Shown here: positions 57,960 through 64,000 of the stretch, one piece after another | Numbering within the stretch: the stretch's first letter is position 1 | How the letters are laid out: every line of letters starts with the position of its first letter | Origin: Molanna angustata | Taxonomy: Eukaryota; Arthropoda; Insecta; Trichoptera; Molannidae | Length of the DNA: 64,000 nt | Assembly (NCBI GenBank): GCA_963576475.1 | Contig: OY754972.1 | Span: 33,580,556 to 33,644,555 of the forward strand | Reading direction: 5' to 3' | Notes under the pieces: generated by a model | Told to the model about the DNA's origin: nothing | Databases searched by the model: none | What the model saw: the letters and a program-made list of their open reading frames with translations, nothing else | Program-made: the position numbers and the translations under genes

Positions 57960-58380
57960 TAAGGCTAGGGATATTTTTACGACTCAACCATAGACAAATT
58001 CTTATCATTCTTTCCATACCCATAGAAAACGCAGATAAATCAAGTTATAAAAATATTTACCTTTGTTTATACTTGGTTATAATAGTAGATCTCGATGAAA
58101 AAATGATTTATAACATTTAGTAAATGTAATAAGATGCCAATATTATTTATATTTTCTTCAAGTTGGTTTCCATGATGCATTTATGACCATTGAAAAAATG
58201 ACAAAGGTAAATATTTTTGTCACTTGATTTATCTGCGCTTTCTATGGTTATAAATGACCTAAAAACATAAAAGACGTCAGAAAATTTGTCGTGTAAATAG
58301 ACACTTTTTGGCGGGAAAACGCTTACCCGTCAATTCTGGTCGTAAAAATAGTGGCACCGTTTTTTTAAAGCTAGACAAAC
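57960..58380. mobile_element. MITE-like imperfect palindrome
   Basis: Arms 58018-58064 (catagaaaacgcagataaat, aaaaatatttaccttt) and 58203-58250 are inverted copies with few differences. A weaker outer match pairs tatttttacgac near 57970 with its complement near 58341. No coding capacity; a non-autonomous DNA element is likely. It ends just before the U6 target duplication. Confidence 0.6.
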
Positions 58381-58394
58381 AAAAACAATAACTT

Positions 58395-58406
58395 AGGAAA
58401 CTAAAA
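58395..58406. repeat. Target-site duplication, left (U6-LINE chimera)
   Basis: aggaaactaaaa, directly against the first base of U6. Same 12 bases at 59333-59344. Confidence 0.85.
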
Positions 58407-58423
58407 GTACTTGCTTCGGCAGT

Positions 58424-58463
<40 letters not shown>

Positions 58464-58513
58464 GGCCCCTGCGCAAGGATGACACGCAAAATCGTGAAGC
58501 GTTCCACATTTTT
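58407..58513 (+). ncRNA. U6: U6 snRNA sequence (retroposed copy)
   Basis: Full-length U6 from its first G: 5' stem-loop gtacttgcttcggcagtac, ACAGAGA box, aagattagcatggcccctgc, aaggatgacacgcaaaatcg and gaagcgttccac followed by seven Ts. The 5' stem bases differ from the usual metazoan ones but still pair. U6 acts at the catalytic core of the spliceosome. No TATA box or clear proximal element lies upstream; instead a 12-bp target duplication abuts the first base, and LINE 3' sequence follows the T run. It is therefore a retroposed copy, probably silent. Confidence 0.9.
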
Positions 58514-58521
58514 TTAATAAG

Positions 58522-58656
58522 GCTTCTATTTATTCTAAAGCTATCATACTCAAAATTCCCCTCCCCATAAATATTCCATTTCTTCTATCTATAACAACCC
58601 CTCTAATCTACAGAAGTCTGGCGTCATTCATTAATGAGAACAATATAATAATTTAA
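58522..58656 (+). pseudogene. I-type LINE ORF2, last 44 codons
   Basis: Open frame to the stop at 58654: LKIPLPINIPFLLSI, TPLIYRSLASFI, ENNI. It aligns without gaps to the C-terminus of the nearby LINE (LKLPLPMNIPSVLSI, SPPVYKCIASFI, INNI). No start codon belongs to it; the junction with U6 is at 58514-58521. Confidence 0.85.
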
Positions 58657-59332
58657 TATGTACATAATTTATAATATTTAACATGCCTTTTTTTTGTTGT
58701 TGTGGTAATTTGTACATCATATTATTTCCATTATACCACTTATACTTTCTCTATTTTTTTTTTTTTTCTGAGAAAAGCTTAATATTTTGTTCATATTTGT
58801 GTATACCTATTTTCTGTCTTTTATCAAGATAAATTAAATAATCTGATTATATATTTTTTTTTGCCCTGCATTTATGTTCACAACATATATTAAATATTCT
58901 TTCTTTTTTCTTTGCTTGTATATATAAACTACATTGTAATCCTTTCTAATATTTTCTGATTTATTTCCTTTGCCATATGCTTCTTTACACTTTTTGTTTT
59001 TTACTCAAATAATCATATTATATACCATGTAAATAATGTATTCCTTTAGTTATTCAACCTGAGTGTAACGAAGCTGACTAGATATAAGCATAGGTACATT
59101 GTTATGTTTTATAAGAACAAAAGAGTGCCAAATGACTTGACTGTTTCTATTGCTAAGTAAAACATCAAATCGTTAATTGTGTCTACCCATGCAGTGCTGG
59201 TCTTTTAGCAGTGTCAGTGCTAAAGTCCACACTCCTGACTCAACTCTCGGATTGAATCTTTAATACCTACATAAGACAGACAAGGGCGAGAACACTGGGT
59301 AACGGTGAAAAGCCCTCAAACAAAGAAGAAGA

Positions 59333-59344
59333 AGGAAACTAAAA
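59333..59344. repeat. Target-site duplication, right (U6-LINE chimera)
   Basis: aggaaactaaaa right after the gaagaag tail; matches 58395-58406. The first a or ag could also belong to the tail, so the duplication is 10-12 bp. Confidence 0.8.
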
Positions 59345-59371
59345 ATAACATAATAAACTCTTCTGGCATTT

Positions 59372-59384
59372 AAAGACGCGAATT
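59372..59384. repeat. Target-site duplication, left (I-type LINE)
   Basis: aaagacgcgaatt; identical to 62121-62133. Confidence 0.85.
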
Positions 59385-62120
59385 CTCGGACTCTGCCCCG
59401 GGTATCGACGGCGTCCCTTACAGCTTTCTCACTCATGCTGAGGAGACCTCCCAGAAATATTTCCTTAATATTGTCAACAATATATATAATACTGGTTCGA
59501 TTCCCCAGGAATGGAAATGTCAGATCATTATTCCCATCCTAAAGCAAGGAAAAAATCCTAACAAAGGAGAGTCATTCCGTCCAATTGCTCTATCTTCCAC
59601 CATGAGCAAAATAATGGAACACCTTATCAAAGACAGATTAGAACATTTCCTGGAAACAAATAATCTTCTCCCCAAATCCCAACACGGGTTTCGAAAAGGA
59701 AAGAGCACAACAGATAACTTGAGCATCTTCACCACGGATATCCACCTGGCTAAATCCCGGAAAGAACTACTGGTAGCAGTCTTTCTAGACATGAAAGCGG
59801 CGTACGACAATGTCCACCTTGACATACTTGTCAAAAAACTCCTAGACAAAGGGATTCCTCAAAAAACTGCCTATTTCATTAGAAATCTACTTTGCGGCAG
59901 ATCAATTATCTTAAACGCTGACTCCCAAGGTAGAAAAGAAAGACTGATCTGGAAGGGACTACCACAGGGATCTGTGTTGAGCCCCCTATTGTTTAACATC
60001 TATTCTGCCGGGATTGAGCAGGTTATAACCAAACATGCCCGTATCCTTCAGTATGCTGACGACATAATGATTTACATCTCCCATACAATTCTGAAAGATA
60101 TTGAAACTGCCCTTAATCTTGCTCTTAAAGATTTGGGAGAGTGGCTAGATAACCATGGTCTTCAACTATCCCTGCAAAAAAGCCAAGTTATGATATTTTC
60201 CCAAAAAAGATCCCATCCACCACTAAATATCTTTTTTGAAAATATTCCAATCCCCACGGTATCTTCTACTAAATTTCTTGGCCTCATTTTTGACTCCAAG
60301 TTGACTTTTAAACAACATGTAGAATACATCAGCTCAAAATGTGAGAAAGCCTTAAACATTCTAAGGTCGGTATCTCGTGTGTGGTGGGGTGCACATCCTA
60401 AAACCCTTCAGCTGCTGTATAATGCCCTAATTCGTTCCCATATTGATTATGCTTCCTTCTTACTCGAACCAGCCCCTAAATATGTCACTAGTCAACTGGA
60501 TAAAATTCAACATCGCTCCCTTCGCATCATCCTTGGTGCTATGAAATCATCTCCAATCAATGCCCTTCAAATCGAGTGCATGGAACCTCCTCTTCACCTC
60601 CGCAGACAAGCACTCGCAGATAAATTCCTGTTAAAAGCGGCGCGTATTTCAAATCACCCAATCATCCCAAAAATTCAACTTTTAACCGAATATTCAGTAT
60701 CCAAACATTTCTGGAAAAATAAAAAAAAACTACCTCTTCTTATTGATAGTTATAAGCTCTTAAAATCGTCTACCACTCCTTACTTTTCAGACAGCAAATT
60801 TCCATATTTTTCTTGCCCCCATGAATCAAATACATTTTTTCCTCCTATAATCCATCTGAACCTTTTGAAGTACGACTCTCGTACTCCTCAACTTTTCCGG
60901 GATACTATACAAGCCAACTTCCCTAATCACATCTCCATATTTACCGATGGATCCAAAACAGAAAACGACTTCCCTAGGGTGGGAGCAGCTTATTACTGCC
61001 CAACCCTAGACTCCTCTGGCCTCTTCAAACTTCCTCCAGAAACTTCCATATTTAACGCTGAATGTTTGGCCATACTTGAAGCTCTCAATTTCATCTCTAC
61101 ACAGTCCATGTCAAGTGCCATTATATTCTCCGATTCTCTCAGTGCAGTCCAATCAATCTCTTCCAACCCAAAATATCTTCTCAACCATTTAACAGTCCTC
61201 CAAATCAAACATAAAATTTTAGACCTGGGCATGTCAGGAACTAACGTTTCTATCGCATGGATCCCAAGTCACAGTGGAATCGAAGGTAACGACAAAGTCG
61301 ATGTACTGGCAAAAGAAGCATCCATAAATGGGGATGATTCCCATTGGTACCTATTCCTGGAAGATATGTTTCCCCTCATTAAAAAAAAGATGATGTCCCA
61401 TTGGGAACAACTGTGGCACACAAACTGTCTGACTTCTAGTCAATTTTATGCATCTATTCAACAGACTTTCCCTGTCAAACGTTGGTTCTCTGACATCCCA
61501 ATTAAAAATAAACCCTTATCTGTCATATGTCGAATAAGACTTGGCCATACATGCTCTCCGGTTTTCCTTTGCAAAATTCGAGTTAAAGATACATCTCTCT
61601 GCGAATGTGGTCTCGAAGAGGGTAATATAAACCACATTTTCCTTGGCTGTAAACTGTTTAACAAGTCCCCTCTATATAATAGTTTTATTAGACTCAAGCT
61701 TCCTCTCCCTATGAATATTCCTTCTGTCCTCTCAATTGCATCTCCCCCTGTATATAAATGTATAGCTTCATTCATCTCTATCAATAACATCCAAATATAG
61801 AATTCAGTCATCTGTAAATAAATCAAACACCTCTTGTATTTATTGTATATAAACTTTGTTTTCTCATCTCGGTCATTCATCACATGTCATCATCTAAGGA
61901 AAACCAATTTTTATCATTATTATTATTATTTTTTTTTCTCCTCCCGTAACTGGCAGCGTTGGTTTATTACTCTGAAGTGTGTAAGACTTTTCAACTTATC
62001 TGTCTCGCCATAAAAAATAATATTATATCATCTACTCATTCCTCCAAGATAATATAATTACAGAAAAAGGGCGAGAACATTGGCAACGATGAAATGCCCA
62101 TAAAATAGAAGAAGAAGAAG
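59385..62120 (+). mobile_element. I-type LINE, 5' truncated, with 13-bp target duplication
   Basis: Flanked by aaagacgcgaatt at 59372-59384 and 62121-62133. Starts inside the RT domain, continues through RNase H to the ORF2 stop at 61800, then a 3' UTR with a hairpin (agggcgagaacattgg...aatgccc, 62068-62101) and an agaagaagaagaag tail. The uninterrupted frame and intact duplication point to a recent insertion. It landed 28 bases beyond the U6-LINE chimera. Confidence 0.85.
59386..61800 (+). CDS. I-type LINE ORF2: reverse transcriptase, RNase H, zinc motif (5' truncated)
   Basis: Open for 804 codons with no stop. RT: SAPGIDGVPYSFL, FRPIALSSTMSKIMEHLI, QHGFRKGKSTTDNL, VFLDMKAAYDNV (motif A), GLPQGSVLSPLLFN (motif B), QYADDIMIYI (motif C), KFLGLIFDSKL (thumb). 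RNase H at about 60935-61320: FTDGSK (Asp), FNAECLAILEAL (Glu), IFSDSLSAV (Asp), IPSHSGIEGNDKVD (His, Asp), all catalytic residues present. A C-terminal CECGLEEGNINHIFLGC motif follows (61600-61650). RT plus RNase H places it near the I group. The first methionine (59602) is not a true start; the endonuclease and RT N-terminus were lost at insertion. Confidence 0.9.
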   Translation, partial: SDSAPGIDGVPYSFLTHAEETSQKYFLNIVNNIYNTGSIPQEWKCQIIIPILKQGKNPNKGESFRPIALSSTMSKIMEHLIKDRLEHFLETNNLLPKSQHGFRKGKSTTDNLSIFTTDIHLAKSRKELLVAVFLDMKAAYDNVHLDILVKKLLDKGIPQKTAYFIRNLLCGRSIILNADSQGRKERLIWKGLPQGSVLSPLLFNIYSAGIEQVITKHARILQYADDIMIYISHTILKDIETALNLALKDLGEWLDNHGLQLSLQKSQVMIFSQKRSHPPLNIFFENIPIPTVSSTKFLGLIFDSKLTFKQHVEYISSKCEKALNILRSVSRVWWGAHPKTLQLLYNALIRSHIDYASFLLEPAPKYVTSQLDKIQHRSLRIILGAMKSSPINALQIECMEPPLHLRRQALADKFLLKAARISNHPIIPKIQLLTEYSVSKHFWKNKKKLPLLIDSYKLLKSSTTPYFSDSKFPYFSCPHESNTFFPPIIHLNLLKYDSRTPQLFRDTIQANFPNHISIFTDGSKTENDFPRVGAAYYCPTLDSSGLFKLPPETSIFNAECLAILEALNFISTQSMSSAIIFSDSLSAVQSISSNPKYLLNHLTVLQIKHKILDLGMSGTNVSIAWIPSHSGIEGNDKVDVLAKEASINGDDSHWYLFLEDMFPLIKKKMMSHWEQLWHTNCLTSSQFYASIQQTFPVKRWFSDIPIKNKPLSVICRIRLGHTCSPVFLCKIRVKDTSLCECGLEEGNINHIFLGCKLFNKSPLYNSFIRLKLPLPMNIPSVLSIASPPVYKCIASFISINNIQI

Positions 62121-62133
62121 AAAGACGCGAATT
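62121..62133. repeat. Target-site duplication, right (I-type LINE)
   Basis: aaagacgcgaatt after the agaagaag tail; identical to 59372-59384. The first few a's could also be tail. Confidence 0.85.
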
Positions 62134-62523
62134 AATTAATAATTTATATTTTCTAGAAAATATTTTCAATGGATATTAAAAGACTACAGCAGTGCCGCCA
62201 TTTTCGTACGGATGGATTGTTTGATTGTTTCTTCTAAAGACACTTGTTCCCGACAGCAGCTGCAAATCACACAAGGCGACACAGATTCTTACCTGCGATT
62301 TTTCTATAGGTAGCGCTCCAAATTATTCATCTCAATGTATTCACGTCATGGGATGTTTGTTTTCATTTTTCTACCACCAGGGGCGCGGTAACCCGCCCGG
62401 TATGGCGGTATACGGTAAATCTAAATGTCAAATTTACGTTATAACCTCAATATAGTCAATATTCATTCGAATTTGTATGGCGGTTTGTGGTTGTTCAATT
62501 TTTATCGTGTTTAATTTAAAAAT
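62134..62523. other. Upstream region of the THAP relic, no gene seen
   Basis: Contains gccgccattttcg and other gccat-type motifs plus a GC patch near 62380-62400, compatible with a former promoter. The open frame at 62225-62455 has no recognised domain. Confidence 0.35.
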
Positions 62524-62705
62524 ATGCCATCAACACATTACTGTGTTCCATAATGCAAAAAAACAAAGGAGGGCATCTTTTTCCAAAGGATAAGTTAAAA
62601 TTGATAAAGGCGAATTAACATGATAAGAGGAAACAGTCGTCTAGCTCAGTTTGCAATAATCATTTTCGGACATCTTACTATTAAAGAAAATTTCAACTGT
62701 AAGTT
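62524..62705 (+). pseudogene. THAP zinc-finger relic
   Basis: MPSTHYCVP-stop-CKK at the start, then, in a shifted frame, GGHLFPKDKLKL, two stops, and SVCNNHFRTSYY. The spacing M-P...C..P.C...FPKD...VC..HF is that of a THAP domain (C2CH zinc finger that binds DNA, found in host genes and in P-element and Kolobok-type transposases). Three stops and a frameshift show it is dead. No transposase core follows. Confidence 0.6.
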
Positions 62706-63220
62706 AATAATATATTGTGAATACTTTACGGTAAAGTCTTAGGAGTAGGTCACTTTTCTACATTTATTTAATAAAAGACAAACGAATGATTTATTTTAGC
62801 AAATTTACAACTTTGAAAAAGGTAAACAAATCACACAATACTTGAGAATGGTTGTTGTGGTTTCGCACATTCCAAAGCATTAAATTCTAGGAAAGTCCTG
62901 TCCCTCGCTATCGCAATAATTTTTATGTCAATAGATAGACAATCGCGCATATATTACGGGAATATTAAAAGCTTTTAAAAATTATAAAAAATAACAAAAT
63001 TGCGAAAAATGTATGAAAGAATCTATATTAAAAACGGTTGGTTTCCTGACGCTACTCAAGTTTATCTTTTGTTTTGTTTCGTTCCACAAGATGACATTTA
63101 TATAATTTTCTAAAATTATATTGTATCTGAATTTTACATTATGTCCAATTGTGCGCCAACTTCATGGCTAGTTATATTCCATATTCAATAATAACTTGAA
63201 TTGAACATGTATTAGCAGGA
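62706..63220. other. Unassigned
   Basis: AT-rich; nothing recognised. Confidence 0.4.
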
Positions 63221-63355
63221 ACAGTTTTCGTTGCTAAACCGTGTGCATTTGGAGGACTTGAATTGAATTCAACACAAGTTTTTAATTGCATTAGCGCAAC
63301 AAACTATGTAGTGCCTGATTCGAGGCAGTACTTGCCTCCTAATCAACATGGAAAG
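63221..63355 (+). other. Possible exon of unknown gene
   Basis: Open in one frame for 45 codons between an acceptor-like tgtattagcag and a donor-like aag/gtaaat, reading GTVFVAKPCAFGGLELN to QYLPPNQHGK. No domain recognised; could be chance. Confidence 0.2.
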
Positions 63356-63499
63356 GTAAATACGCATCTTCTTCTTCATATTCAAATAAATTATACCATC
63401 AATATTATAATAATTTAGCAGGAATTGAATTCCAGATTGAACTCAATAAAATGTAGATTATTTTTGAAACAAAACATTTCAGGAATATCATCAGGGGGA

Positions 63500-64000
63500 A
63501 TGAAGCAGAAACAGAGTTTCTGCTCAGTTTGTATCTGCCGATGCAGCAAACAATTTTTGTCTTAATCCAGTTGTTTCTCAACACAACTATAAAGTTTTTG
63601 TGCCAACACCAATTGGTGTAATCAGAGGTATCTCCACAAATTTGACAAATGATGAAATTATTGATAATATTATTGCCCCAGAAAATTGTGGTCGTTTGAC
63701 TAACAAGAGAAATTTTTCAATTGAAAAACAATATGGGATGGTCGACCCACCTATACACCTTCTGAAACAGTAGTATTGACATTTAACAGTCAAATTCTTC
63801 CTCAACGAGTTTTCATTGCTTATAATTATTTTCTTGTTACAAAATATAAATATCTGACAATCCAATGTTTCAAATGATGTAGATTCGGTCACATTCGGTC
63901 ACATCATAAAACTATGTTGCTCTATAGCTAGGTGCTTCAAATGCGGAGGACCTCACATGGGCATAGATGTTAAATCAAGTATAACATGTATTTCTTGTAT
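63500..64000 (+). pseudogene. LINE ORF1 (gag-like) relic with zinc knuckles, runs off the edge
   Basis: In pieces: VFVPTPIGVIRGISTNLT, DEIIDNIIAPENCGR, KRNFSIEKQ, frameshifts near 63745-63775, LTFNSQILPQRVFIAYN, then zinc-knuckle clusters (CFKC...FGHIIKLC and RCFKCGGPHMGID) at about 63865-63970. The VFVPTPIGVIRGI and RVFIAYN...CFKC order is that of gag-like ORF1 proteins of insect LINEs. The window ends inside the zinc-knuckle region. Confidence 0.65.

Larger units (their letters stand above)
58407..59332 (+). mobile_element. Chimeric retroposon: U6 snRNA joined to LINE 3' end
   Basis: U6 (58407-58513) is fused to the last 44 codons of an I-type LINE ORF2, its 3' UTR, a stem-loop (agggcgagaaca...aagccct, 59283-59316) and a gaagaagaag tail. 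The 12-bp repeat aggaaactaaaa flanks it at 58395-58406 and 59333-59344. The chimera fits template switching by a LINE RT from its own RNA to U6 RNA during insertion, as described for U6-L1 chimeras in mammals. Confidence 0.88.

Noticed and set aside
58407..58513. A working U6 gene
   Set aside because: No TATA-like or proximal element upstream at the right distance; LINE sequence follows and a target duplication flanks it, so it is retroposed.

Overview
This is a repeat-dominated, AT-rich insect nuclear segment. Spliceosomal introns, a 28S rDNA fragment ending at the R2 target, a U6 snRNA sequence and many animal transposons show it is eukaryotic. A moth or butterfly is my best guess, because of the R1/R2-clade LINEs and a LINE 3' end resembling a common lepidopteran motif, but that is inference. 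There are no bacterial-type genes or operons. Almost every coding segment is a mobile element or its wreck; only one ordinary-looking spliced gene (Myb/SANT-like, minus strand, 26.05-28.41 kb) is seen.

Layout. 0-3.4 kb: an internally deleted R1-clade LINE. 3.4-7.9 kb: a CR1/L2-like LINE with frameshifts. 8.2-8.9 kb: a decayed 28S rDNA fragment stopping at the R2 cleavage site. 9.7-12.4 kb: LINE pieces with a nested RTE fragment and a solo-LTR candidate. 12.4-20.0 kb: R2-like LINE relics, including a 2,311-bp R2-like/Tc1 composite repeated head to tail. 20.0-23.7 kb: an intron-containing Mutator-like transposase fused to a YqaJ exonuclease domain, split by a Helentron-like insertion. 24-25 kb: a (TA)n tract and a SINE inside a LINE. 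26-28.4 kb: the Myb/SANT-like gene. 29.9-41.7 kb: about 69 copies of a 171-bp satellite with no divergence that I noticed. 41.9-46.6 kb: RTE, LTR-retrotransposon and Helentron-like fragments and a long inverted-repeat element. 46.7-49.9 kb: a hAT element carrying a Penelope-like element. 50-57.7 kb: Helentron-like copies (one head-to-tail pair), a tRNA-Thr-like sequence, LINE and SINE 3' ends. 58-62.1 kb: a MITE-like palindrome, a U6-LINE chimeric retroposon flanked by a 12-bp target duplication, and a 5'-truncated I-type LINE flanked by a 13-bp duplication. 62.5-64 kb: a THAP-domain relic and a LINE ORF1 relic running off the edge.

The most notable points are three. (1) The U6-LINE chimera is complete, with both target duplications visible. 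(2) The 171-bp satellite monomer contains about 80 bp of the 3' end of the same Helentron-like family dispersed through the window (67 of 79 bases identical by eye), linking a rolling-circle-type transposon to a satellite array. (3) The transposase-exonuclease fusion gene has a reading frame that is restored exactly when the Helentron-like insert is removed. All coordinates, alignments and splice calls were made by eye.
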